From: Quercus robur
Taxonomy: Eukaryota; Streptophyta; Magnoliopsida; Fagales; Fagaceae
DNA: 64,000 bases
Reading direction: 5' to 3'
Assembly (NCBI RefSeq): GCF_932294415.1
Contig: NC_065536.1
Span: forward strand, 54,780,354-54,844,353
Part shown: in pieces, positions 45,621 to 57,105 of the stretch
Position numbering within the stretch: position 1 is the first letter of the stretch
Layout: the number at the start of each line of letters is the position of its first letter
Notes under the pieces: model-generated
Databases searched by the model: none
The model's input: only the letters and a program-made list of their open reading frames with translations
What the model was told of the DNA's origin: nothing
Made by a program: the position numbers and the translations under genes

Positions 45621-47723
45621 ATGTCTGGTGCGTCAAGTAATCAATCAGTAGTTCATGACGGGGTGGATTACGAGAAAATATACCCGTTCGGTCATAAAGA
45701 CAAAGAGAGTCCAGGCGAAGAGAGGAGTTCGTCCGTCTCTTCCTCGTCCTTAACAAATGAGGATATGGGGATGGCTAAGCTAGAGGATATTTCTGATAAC
45801 GACGAGGATCAACCATTGAGATCCGTCATTAGTGCTGATGGACTTAGGAAGTTCATTATGCTACCAGAGTGGACGGTGCATAAATTCACATCCGTCATCA
45901 AGGAGAAACATTTCAACACATTTAGGGCCAATTTTCAAATTCTAGACTACATTTCAGTCCGCTTACCCTACATATCAGAGAAATGTTATTATGAGGGGGT
46001 AGAAGGTGTCGGAGTGTACGAACCGATGCTGAAGGTGGGACTTAGGTTTCTGTTAAGTACCCTGCATATAGAACTTCTAAATTATTTGGGTTTGTCCATT
46101 ACCCAGATATCCCCGAATGCCTGGAGGGTCTTCATAGCAATGGAGATTCTTTATGGTGCTATGATAGATGGTGCCAAGAGGCTGACGGTGCGTGAATTCC
46201 TTCATTGCTACCATCCAAATGAAATTGACAGGTCAAGGGGAATGCATAGTTTTGCTAGTAGAAGTCCATTGTTGAAGGTCATCTTTGAAACACCTGACTC
46301 AAATAGAGACTGAAAGAGTCGTTACTTCTTCCTAGAGGGTGACGGGTGGATGGGTCGTTCAGGGGAGACGGAATATATGCCCGTCGACACAACCTGGGGA
46401 GTATTAAATCCATCTCGTATGCATCCGTCCTAATTTGCAAAATCTTTTTATATTCGCTCAGTTATGATTTCTCTCTTTTAACCGTCCATTTCTTTTGTAG
46501 GTAGACGGCATCCGCAAGATAGTGTTGAGGAGTTTAGTTTTCTTGAGAAGATTTTTCAAAAGACCAAGCTAGAGGAAAGGACTTGGGTGAAGTTAGTAAA
46601 TCCAAATACCATCCACTGGTATTGTGACGGTCCTGAATCCATGTCGGAAGCCATCAGATATAACGACAAAATTCACAGACGTAAGTCTGTCAACCTTTAT
46701 TTTGCATAAATGGCTTCAACTCTTAGTTAAGAAATTCACCCATCCTTCTTTACAGAGATGGACGATGCTAAGAGGAGGGTGCTAATAAAATCATAGGCTG
46801 TCAAAAGAAAAGAGTCCGACGAGGTGGTTCCTAAGGGGACGGCTTCGTCGATAAAAAGGAAACCTCCATCCAAATTTGACCGTCCTCTTAATAGCAAAAA
46901 GTCTCTCTGGAACCTGTCATCGGGTTGATGGTTGAGGGTGTGAAGACCATCACCCTAGTAAAGCATGGGTCAGGCAAGGGTTTAATGAAGGCCCCGTCCA
47001 CAAGCCAAGAGAAGCCTCCTCATCTCCTTCGTGACGATTCCAAATATGCCTTGGAGAAGCTTTCATCTATTATCTCATCGGAGGACTATAAGGATTTGGG
47101 CAATCACTCGACGGAGGCAATGGGGGAGACGGATCTCTTTGCTGTTGCACAGGTAATTTTTGTCCATCAATTTACGCCCATCCACTCCACCTAGTTTTTG
47201 TCTTACACTCTTAAGTTGTTTGTTTCAGTCCCTGGTCATGATGAAAGGCCTAATGGATTGGTGCCTTAACCATGAGGCGACTCTGGAATGTGTGCGAGCA
47301 AAGGTAGAGCAGATGGAGGATGAGCTGAGTCAACTTAACAAGTGGAAATCCACTATGGAGAAGAAGTTTGACCTTTCTGAGCAGGTAAGGAAGGAGCCTG
47401 AGCAAAAGACGGATGAGGCGAGGAAGGCCTTAGAGGTCAAAGAAAAAGAGATCCAAGACCTAAAGGAAAAGCTCCGTCAGGCTAAGGAGGTAGCGGTCCG
47501 ACAATACTGTGATTCCGACGCTTTATTGGCCGAGCTGGGGGACTCATTCCTGCAAGGTTTTGATGACGCGCTCCGTCAATTTAAGAGAGCCTACCCTGAA
47601 CTGGATGTGTCCATGATAATCGTTGAAGATCAAGGCCAGATGTCTGCCTTGCCCGTCGCCTCAGAGAACACAGATGACCTATTTGCCGAGGAGGTAGCTC
47701 AAGGCAACGGAGAGTCAGCTTAA
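45621..47723 (+). mobile_element. Antisense open region of the minus-strand Tat element
   Basis: It lies opposite to gag-pol, before the 3' LTR. The first open stretch, 45621-46313 (230 codons), has an acidic serine-rich N-terminus and then a segment typical of the 'putative plant transposon / Gypsy-type transposase' domain found in plant genomes (around LPEWTVHKF and GLSITQISPNAWR). A later open stretch, 47160-47723, is strongly charged and coiled-coil-like (KALEVKEKEIQDLKEKL). The family is known to carry such extra ORFs, sometimes spliced. Function unknown; fossil. Confidence 0.7.
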
Positions 47724-48339
47724 GCAAAAAATGTCCAAGATGCCGACCCTAAAAAGTAGATTGTTTTTTTTTTTTTTTTTTTTTTTTTGAGAACAATCCG
47801 TCCTTTATTTTTGTGTATTAAACAATTACCCTCTGAGGGTTTTATCCATCAATGTTGCTTTATTTCACAATTTTATGCCTGCTTTATCAATCTTTATCAT
47901 TTGAAAGTTGTATAAATATCTGTCCTCTTGAGTTGTTCATTATACGGAGACTGGCCATCTTTATGGACTTGTATAGTTTTAGTTTTTGGACGAACCGTCC
48001 TTGAATACTTATGTAGTTTACCCGTCTTCCATTGTGGACTTGGAAATTTTCACCTAATGGGGTGATCCGTGCAGTTGACGGGCTTATGTCCGTCCATTTA
48101 GAACTTGTTGTTATCCATCCATTTTATGGGCTAGTCGTCACCCGTCTGGTGGATAAACACTATTTTTACGAGCTTAGGGGATTCACCTGTTCAAGACTAC
48201 CTGTCTAGTTTGTGGATTTTGTTCTATCCGTCCATTTTTTTTTAACTTAAAGAGTTTTCTCCCGTCAGGGATGATTCACATATTTAGTGTACTTTATTTT
48301 TCATCCATCTAGGATGATCCGTCAGTCTTGTGGAGTTTA

Positions 48340-48835
48340 CAATCTATAGATGGTCCGTTAACGTTTTTGGGGTCATAGTAATAAATTTAACCTATTTGCA
48401 ACCCGTCCACTTTGTGGACTTGACGATTATTTTTGCCCTATGGGTGGTCTGTCTACTTTGTGGACTACAATTTCCGTCCTTATGGGTTATCCGTCCACTT
48501 TGTGGACTTTGTAAATATTTCCACCGTACGGGTGATCCGTCCACTTTGTGGACTTTGTAAATATTCCCACCCTATGGGTGATCCGTCCACTTTGTGGACT
48601 TGGTAGACATTTGCACCCTATGGCTGATCCGTCCACTTTATGGACTTTGTAAATATTTCCACCCTATGGGTGATCCGTCCACTTTATGGACTTGGTAGTC
48701 ATTTGCACCCTATGGCTGATCCGTCTACTTTGTGGACTTTGTAAATATTTCCACCCTATGGGTGATCCGTCCACTTTGTGGACTTGGTAGTCATTTGCAC
48801 CGATGGTGATCCGTCCACTTGTGAGATTTTAAGTC
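48340..48835. repeat. About ten 46-bp tandem repeats in the minus-strand Tat element
   Basis: The unit is 46 bp, with the core GATCCGTCCACTTTGTGGAC and then TTTGTAAATATTTCCACCC or TTGGTAGTCATTTGCACCC. Core positions at 48491, 48537, 48583 and 48629 give a regular period. It sits between integrase and the antisense region, like the 81-bp repeats of the other Tat element. Confidence 0.9.
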
Positions 48836-49109
48836 GAAAAATACGGTTGTGTCTGAATAATTCCTCTTTAAAAAGAAAATGCATTTGTTGGGAAAAGTAC
48901 TTGCCCCCTTGGGCTTAAAAAGGCATAAAATATTGTAGCAAAAATTATTAAAGAAAAACTAGTAATTGTAGCTAAAATTAAATAAACTGGGAATTTGGGG
49001 ATCGTCACTGCTTTTCATATTATCTCTACTGGTAGTATTTCCATAGATTCTCCATGTTCCATGGCTGCTGCAACTTTTGTCCGTCCATCGTCTCGAGGTG
49101 GTAGGTGCC

Positions 49110-52100
49110 CTTCCTTTACCATGATGCGATCCTATAGAGTTCTTCCCAGTTGGGGTCGAGCTTTTCTTGCGAAGGATCTCTAGTGGCACCCATTACCTTT
49201 TGTAGTACAAGATCACCGACCTGAAAGTCCCTATGCCTCACTTTGGTGTTGTAGTGTTTTGCCATGAGATTCTGATAACGCGCCAACCTCTGCTCTGCTG
49301 CCGCTTTGACTTCGTCCACTAGGTCGAGCTAAAGGCGCATGGGCTCTTCGTTGTTATCCTCGTCGTAGCTTTCCACCCGGTAGCTTGTGAGCCGCACTTC
49401 TGCAGGAATGACAATTTCACTTCCATATGCTAGTCAAAATGGTGTTTCTCCAGTGGGTGTTCTTGCCGTGGTCCTATATACCCATAGGACGCTTGGTAGT
49501 TCATCCTACCAAATACCTTTTGGCCCCTCGAACCGGGTCTTGATTATCTTGAGTAAGGACCTGTTCGTGACTTCGACTTGCCTATTTTCCTGTGGGTGTG
49601 CAGGCGACGAGTAGTGATTCTTGATCCCTAGCTTCGAGCAGAAGTCTCTGAACGTGCTGTTGTCGAATTGCTTACCGTTGTCAAAGACTAGCACTCTGGG
49701 TATTCCGTACCTGCATATGATATTTCTCCAGATAAAATTTCGGATGTTCTTCTCTGTGATGGTGGCTAAGGCTTCTGCGTCTACCCATTTAGTGAAGTAG
49801 TCTATGCCAACTACCAGGAATTTTAGCTGTCTGACCGCCATCAAGAATGGACCCATGATATCTAGTCCCCATTGTGCGAAAGGCTAGGGTGCCGTCATGG
49901 GGGTCAATTCTTCAGACGGTTGTCTGATGAAATTACTGAACCTCTGGCATTTGTCAGAGGATTTGACATAAGCTTGCACGTCCTTCAACATTGTAGGCTA
50001 GTAGTATCCTGCTTGAATCAACTTGTGTACTAATGATCGTGCGCTTGAGTGGTTTCTGCAGATACCCTCGTGGACTTCTCTCATTACGTAATTTGCTTCC
50101 TCGTGGCCTAAACACCTCAGGTATGGTCGAGAGAACCCTCTTTTATATAAGACATCTTTCATCAGCATAAACCGTGATGCCTAAACCTTCAATTTTCTTG
50201 CAGCGACCTTGTCGTCCGGTAACATGTCGGTTTTCAGGTAGGATATCAATGGCGTAGTCCAATTGCATTCAGAGTCTATTTCTTGCATACTCATTCCGTC
50301 ATCGATAAGTAAGGAGAGTTGAACGAATGATAATACCTGTTCGGGGACAAGCATAAATTCGGTTAAGGCAGATTTTGCTAGATGGTCGGCACATTCATTT
50401 TCTTCCCTTCGGATTTGAACGAATTTGACTTCAAGGTCGTTGATTCGGTATTTTACTTCTTCTATATACCTCTTCATTCTATCGTTCTTGTACTCATAGT
50501 CGCCATTGATTTGACTCGTGACCACCTATGAATCGCAGTGTATGACTATGTTTTTCGCACCCGCAGCCTTTGTAAGGTCTAGCCCGACCACCAAGACTTC
50601 ATATTCTGCCTTGTTGTTGGTTGTGGGGAAATCTAGTCAGATCATACATTGGATCTTTTCTTCCTCTGGGGTTTGGATCACTACAGTGGCTCCTCCGGCT
50701 TATCTATTTGAAGATCCCTCTGTATAGATATTCCATTGTCTTTTCTCCTCCGCCACCTAGCCGTTTTCGAGAGTGAATTCGGCGATGAAGTTAGCTACCA
50801 CCTGCCCTTTCATAACCGTCCACGGATGGTATTGGATGTCAAACTTGCTTAGCTTACTACCCATAAAGCCATTCTTCTTGCTGCTTCTGGACTACTCATG
50901 GCTTTTCTCCAGGGCTTGTCCGTCAAGACAACGATGGTATGCTCTTGGAAGTATGGCTTAAGTCTTCGCGCTGCGATTATCAACGCAAAAGCCAACTTCT
51001 CCATCTGAGGATACCTCTCTTTTGCCCCTCGGAGTGCTCGGCTAGTAAAGTAGACTGGTTTCTGAGATCCATCATCCTCTCTTACCAAAGTTGCGCTTAC
51101 AACAGCTTGTGAAACGGCTAAATATAGGTAAAGCTCTTCTCTAGGCTTGGATGGATTGAGCAACGGTGGAGATGAGAGATATGCCTTTAAGTTGTTAAAT
51201 GCCGTCTCGCATTCGTCCGTCCACTCGAATGATTTCCTTAGAGTGCGAAAGAAGGGTAGATACTTGTCCGTCGCTCTTGAGATGAACCTGTTCATGGCTG
51301 CATCTTTTCCATTCAAACTTTGGATCTCCTTAACCGTCCTTGGTGGCTTTAACTCCATTATGGCCCGTACCTTCTCTGGGTTAACCTCTATACCTCTTTG
51401 GGACACCATGAAACCCAAGAATTTCCCAGTCGTCACTCTGAACGTGCACTTGTTTGGATTTAGCTTCATGTTAAATGATCAGAATGTGTCAAATGTCTCC
51501 CAAAGGTCGTCTAGGTGATCAACTTCATGCAGGCTTTTTACCAACTTGTCGTCAACATAAACTTGTATGTTCCTGCTAATCTGGTGCGCAAATATCTTGT
51601 TCATTAACCTTTGATATGTTGCCCTAGCATTTTTGAGTCCGAAAGGCATCACCTTGTAGCAGAATAATCCTTGGATTGTAACAAAGGAGGTCTTCTCTTA
51701 ATCAGATTCGTCCATCCTGATTTGGTTGTAGCCCGAGAAAGCGTCCATGAAACTTTAGAGCAAGTGTCTTGTAGTTGAATCTACCAAGGTATCTATCTGT
51801 GGGAGTGGATAGCTATCTTTAGGGCAAGCCTTGTTGAGGTTCGTGAAATCCACACACATCCTCTAGTTTTCTTTGACCTTTTTAACCATGACGATATTTG
51901 CCAACCAGTCGGGGTAATATACTTCCCGGATGAAACCTGCCTCTAGTAATTTTCGAACTTCCTTAACTATGGCCTTGTTCGCTCCTAGGCGAACACTCGT
52001 TTCTTTTGTCGGATCGGAGGGAATGAGGGTGACACATTTAGCTTGTGGACCATGACTGAAGGGTCAATTCCTAGCATGTCTTTGTGACTCCAAGTGAACA

Positions 52101-52860
52101 CGTCTTGGTTATCTTTAAGGAAAGTTGTGAGTGTTTGGCGCATTGGCCAACTAGCTAATGTGCCAATTCTAATCGTCCGTTCCGGCCATGTGTCATCAAG
52201 GCTCACCTCTTCCAGTTCTTCAACTGGTTCTGCTAATGCTCGTTGCTCTCCGATACACATTGTTTGCTATTGATCCTCCATCTCTAACATGGCAATATAG
52301 CATTCCCGTGCTGCTATTTGATTTCCTCGCAGTTCTCCTACCTCACACTCCGTTGGGAATTTAATCATCAAGTGGTATGTTGAAGTCGTCGCCTTCTAGG
52401 AATTAAGAGTAGGCCGTCCGAGAATGGCATTGTAGGTGGATGAGCAGTCGACTACAAGAAATGTTACCTCCTTAGTGATCTGTTGAGGATAGTCACCTAA
52501 GGGGAACACCTTCGTTCCCCCAAATTGCACGAGTAGGGTATTCGTTGGGGTTAACTGTACCCTATCAATCCTCATTTACTGGAATGCCGGGTAGTATAGG
52601 ATGTCCGCTGAGCTGCCGTTGTTGACGAGAACCCGATGCATGTTATAATCCCCTATTTGAAAACTAACCACAAGTGCATCGTCATGAGGATGGTGAAGTC
52701 TCCGAGCATCATCCTCTGAAAATCTGATAACGAGGTTATCTATTCGTGGCATCTTAGGTATGGATCCTGTAAGTTGGACGCTATGGACCATTCTGAGATA
52801 GGTTTTACGGGCTTTTTTGGAAGATCCGACCGCAGCTGTGCCCCTTGCGATCATTCTTAT
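49110..52860 (-). mobile_element. pol region of the minus-strand Tat element
   Basis: On the minus strand: protease-like segment near 52854-52576 (DDALVVSFQIGDYN, VLVNNGSSADIL), reverse transcriptase around 52260-51400, RNase H around 51330-50850, the second cellular-type RNase H around 50720-50370, and integrase from about 50150 to 49116 (GIDYFTKWVDAEAL near 49800). Broken in several places. Confidence 0.82.
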
Positions 52861-53301
52861 GTCCCCTATATGTGGTCTAGGGCGCTCGTTCTCCCATCGT
52901 GGGGCCTGTTCCTGGGGTGGATCGTTTCTTTCTTTGTTGACAAACTTCTGTAGCTTCCCTTGTCTAATAAGGGCCTTAATCTACTATTTCAGATTGTAGC
53001 AGTTGGTTGTGTCGTTCCCGTGGTCACGGTGGAAGTGACAATACTTGTCCCTTGGCCTCTTGTTGGGATCTCCCTTTAGTTTACCAGGGAAAGTCAGTGC
53101 TCCTTCATCTTTGATCTGCATCAAGACTTGATCTATCGGGGCGGTTAATGGGGTGAAGTTGGTGAACTTTTCAGTGGGGGGTCTAGGGCGCCTTTCATCT
53201 CATTGATCTCCGATTCTAGCAATCTTTCGCCCCCTATCTTGTCGTGTGTCCTCCTGTCTTTCCCTCTTCCTGGGCTTCTCCTCGCAGGCCAGCAATGCAT
53301 C

Positions 53302-53958
53302 TTATACGTTCATGTATTTGGTGGCTCTATAGAGTACGTTTGACATGGTCTTTGGGTCATTCTTATATAAGGAAAACAAAAACTTATCCTTTCGCAATCC
53401 GTTAGTGAATGCAGCTACGAGTATCTTATCATCCGCTTTGTCAATTGAGAGGGCCTCCTTGTTGAAATGAGTTATGTAGGACCGTAGCGTCTCGTCTTCT
53501 TGTTGCTTGATGCTCATTAAGCATGTGGTGGACCTTTTGTACCTATGTCCCCTAATGAAGTGCGAGGTGAACTGGGTGCTCAACTCCTTGTGGAATTTTT
53601 GTGGCAGGGGGAATGAGTTGACAGATGTAGTGAACGGTGAGTCAATTCTGTTTACTAGGTCATCAAGATCATTGAACACTCGTCCCTTGAGGGCATTCAT
53701 CATGACCTCCATCTGTTCCTTCATCGCCTGCATCTCTGTGACAATAGGTGGAGGGGCTGAATCCATAAGAGATGGAAGGCTCATGTTTTGCCGCTCTGGT
53801 CTGCTTGGGGTGTTGCTGCCCTTTGGCTTCTCTTGGTCCCTTCGTTCGGCACTGGTACCTTCTTGGTTTTCCTTCTGAACGTTATGTCTTGCATCCCTTT
53901 GGCGTAGCTGCTCCTCTAGATCATGGTTCTGGTTTATGAGACATTCTACTGCTGCCAT
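53302..53958 (-). mobile_element. gag region of the minus-strand Tat element
   Basis: A gag-like open stretch with a charged, glutamine-rich N-terminal part and the retrotransposon gag core (YITHFNKEALSIDKADDKI, then FTNGLRKDKFLFSL). Confidence 0.75.
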
Positions 53959-54096
53959 GAGTGTTTGGACTTGCCTCTCTAATGCAGTAGATCTTGACGG
54001 CTCGTCTCCTTAAACGATGTTGGTGGTAGCCATAAAGCAAGTGAGTACCATGCAACTCTTATGTCCGGGAAGCGATAGTCTATTTAAACTCGACGT

Positions 54097-54115
54097 TTCC
54101 CACAGACGGCACCAA
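54097..54115 (-). promoter_or_regulatory. Primer-binding site of the minus-strand Tat element
   Basis: On the minus strand TTGGTGCCGTCTGTGGGAA begins one base after the 5' LTR. Confidence 0.7.
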
Positions 54116-54116
54116 C

Positions 54117-54644
54117 TGATGATGCCATAAAATCACCAGTGAGCTACACGATCCTCGCATGCTTAAAATAGCAACTTGCAAGAAGAAAGAAGTGATCTAA
54201 CAGAGGGCACCGGTGTGGTGCCGGCCAAATACCCTCTGAAGTCAAGTTAGAATTATTCTTAACTCTAGAGTGCTAAAGAGGGGTAAATTATGCATACCTT
54301 GATTTGTGAGGGTATTTGGGCTTTTATAGTAGTAGAAGGTTGGCTTCTCTTCCTTGATGTAGAAGTCTTTTCTTTATAGGAATCCTCTTGAAGTATTCCA
54401 AACGTGATGGACAAGACATTTCCTTGTAGAGAGGTCTTTCATTAATGCGCGTATCTTCTGGAATTCTCCTTGTACTAGGATTCCTATTTCCTTTGGGATT
54501 CTACCAGATTTCAAGTGTGTGTGTAACAAGTATATCAAGTTAGAGTTCCTACTATACCCTGGGCTTACCCATTGTTGGCCCATGGGCTAGAATCCGTTAG
54601 GCCCAACATAATGAAGGTCCATCATGCTAATTTTTACCCTTTCA
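54117..54644 (-). repeat. 5' LTR of the minus-strand Tat element
   Basis: 528 bp. On the plus strand it begins TGATGATGCCATAAAATC and ends TTTTACCCTTTCA. Confidence 0.92.
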
Positions 54645-55167
54645 AGTATTGTAATGTTTTTAGTTGGAATACGATGATTAGTGGGTTTGTTGATTTGGCT
54701 CAAATGAGTGAAGCGGAGAAGGTGTTTGATAAATGCTTGAAAGAGAATCTGTTTCTTGGATACTTTAAATATGTTTGTTTCAATGGTACAGGATGGTAAT
54801 TGTGTTAATGATCCGTTTTCTTTCACTTATGCAATGAAGGCATGTGGCAGTCTCACATAAATGAAGTTGGCTCTACAATTACATGGTCTTGTGGAGAAGT
54901 TTGATTTTGGCTATTCAGAATTCAATAATGGATATGTATATTAAGTCTGGAAAAGTGAGTTATGCTGAGAGTGTTTTTGAGGATCCCAAATCTGAGTTTC
55001 TTTTGTTGGAACAGTATGATCTTTGGATATTCCAAATTGGATGCCTGAACGTTACTCTGTCTTGGAACACGATAATATTGATCTTCTCTGAACATGGCTT
55101 TGGGGTTCAGAGCCTTAGTACTTTTGTTGAGATGTGGAGTCAAGGTGTTAGATTGAATTCCACGACA

Positions 55168-56475
55168 CAGGAACGGACCCAGGTAGAAGGCTAAAGGGGC
55201 CTGGGCCCCCCCTGGGCCCAAAAAAAAAAATTTTTAGCAAGTAAAATTTTTCCAAAAAAAAAAAAAAAAAAAAGGGCTTGGGCCCCTCTGAAATTTTTGC
55301 TCTGGCCCGCCTTCCCCTAGCCCATCATTCGGCCAGCTCAGAGCAGAGCCTATAACCCATGTCAATCCAAAAAAAAAAAAAAAAAAAATCTCAGCTCTCA
55401 GCAGTCCAAAACCAAACGGAGAAACCAAAAAACAAAGGAAAAAAAAGAAAGGAAAGTGAGAGACTGAGAGGCGAGAGCTGCGAGCGAGACAGAGAGAGAC
55501 AGAGAGCGGTGTTGCCGTGACGCCGTGATGGAGAGAAACAGATAGCGAGATGAGAGTGAGAGAGTGCAAAGTACGAACCCAGCTTCGAGCGAGACCCATA
55601 CCGCCACGCGAGACGAGATCCACTTGCCACCACTACTGCCGGTTGTCGTTGCTCGATCTGCCCAGCCCAGCTTCGAGCCTTCACAGAATCACAGTTCACA
55701 TGTATTTACTCTTTAACTCTTATCTTTTCCTTCAAATTTCAAAACCTTGTAATCTGAGATTCTGAGAATCAAAGAAATTGTGCTTGTCAGGGATGGACCC
55801 AAGTAGAAGGCTAAGGGGGCCCGGGCCCCCCCTGGGCCCAAAAAAAAAATTTTTTAGCAAGTAAAATTTTTCCAAAAAAAAAAAAAAAGGGCTTGGGCCC
55901 CCTTGAAATTTTTGCTTCGGCCCCCCTTCCCCTAGCCCATCATCCGGCCTCCCAAAAAGCAAGAACCCCCCTTCCCTTAGCCCATCATCCGACCAGCTCA
56001 GAGCAGAGCCCATAACCCATGTCAATCCAAAAAAAAAAAAAAATCTCAGCTCTCAGCAGTCCAAAACCAAACGGAGAAACCAAAAAACAAAGGAAAAAAA
56101 AAGAAAAAAAAAAGAAAGGAAAGTGAGAGATTGAGAGGTGAGAGCTATGAGCGAGACGGAGAGAGACAAAGAGCGGTGTCGCCGTGACGCCGTGACGGAG
56201 AGAGACAGAGAGCTAGACGAGAGCGAGAGAGTGTGAAGTGCGAACCCAGCTTCGAGCGAGACCCACACCGGCGAGAGTGAGACCCACGCCGCCACTCGAG
56301 ACGAGTTCCACTTGCCGCCGCTGCCGCCGGTTGTCTTGCCTGATTTGCCCAGCCCAGCTTTGAGCCTTCACAGAATCACAGTTCACAGGTATTTACTCTT
56401 TAACTCTTATCTTTTCCTTCAAATTTCAAAACCTTGTGATCTAAGATTCTGAGAATCAAAGAAACTGTGCTTGTG
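55168..56475 (+). repeat. Tandem duplication of the hAT 5' end
   Basis: 55168-55787 and 55788 to about 56475 are copies of each other. Both start with the terminal CAGG(G/A)A(C/T)GGACCCA sequence, continue with GGGCCCCCCCTGGGCCC and poly(A), include the GGTGTTGCCGTGACGCCGTG-like part, and end AAAGAAAYTGTGCTTGT. The second copy has a short extra duplication near 55930-55990. Confidence 0.88.
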
Positions 56476-57105
56476 GTGTTTCTTGTTTGTGTTTTTACTG
56501 ATGAACTAAACTGATTTGGACCATTTGGTGATTTGTGCTTGTGCTGCGGCTGAACCGAACTGAACTGTTTGTGTTTCTTTTTTTTTCTTTTTCTTTTTTG
56601 GCTTTTTGGCTTTGTGACTCTGTGTTTGTGACTCTTGCATTATATAGATAAATGAGATAGATAGAGAGAGTAGAGACTGTAGTGATAGGCAGATGGTTTT
56701 TTCTTTGTTGACTAGTAGTTGGACATAATAATAGGGAATAGGGAAAAGTGGAGTTGCTGTTGGGCAACAGACAAGTGACAGGGGGGAAAAAAAAGGTAAA
56801 GTTAAGAAAAGTTTTTGTTAGTAGTGCTTGATTGTTTGTAGTGGGATTCATTGGGTATTTGGGTTAGTGGGTCAGAATTAGGAAGATGAAGACAAGAGAC
56901 AACACAAAGATACAAAAAACATAAAAGACATAAATAAAGGAAGAGACAACACAGAGACATAAATAAAGGCAGTCCAAACACAAAGACATTAAAGGTAGAC
57001 CAAAGACAAAAAGAAAAAAAATAAATCATATAATATAAAAAATTATCACACAAATTTTAAAAAATAACGGTAATTCTTATATAATTTTTATTTTATTTGT
57101 AGATC

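Larger units (their letters stand above)
44499..54644 (-). mobile_element. Gypsy (Tat-lineage) LTR retrotransposon in the PPR gene, broken
   Basis: This 10.1 kb element on the minus strand is flanked by AGTAT at 44494-44498 and 54645-54649. Minus-strand order from 54644 is 5' LTR, primer site, gag, protease, reverse transcriptase, RNase H domains, integrase, tandem repeats, an antisense region (so on the plus strand) and 3' LTR. The coding part is broken in many places. By eye the LTRs differ at about 35 of 527 positions (about 7%), so it is older than the element at 19201-28652. It belongs to the same lineage but is a different family, since the LTRs share no sequence. Confidence 0.92.

Noticed and set aside
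45187-45651. 154-codon plus-strand frame with repeated Thr-His
   Set aside because: It reads through the (AC)n(AT)n microsatellite in the untranslated part of the Tat element; no coding signal.
45621-47723. A host gene on the plus strand
   Set aside because: It lies between the two LTRs of the minus-strand Tat element, opposite to gag-pol, where Tat elements are known to carry antisense ORFs.
55234-56295. Several minus-strand frames rich in Ser, Leu and Phe
   Set aside because: They lie in the duplicated hAT 5' end and reflect GAGA/poly(A) sequence read in reverse.
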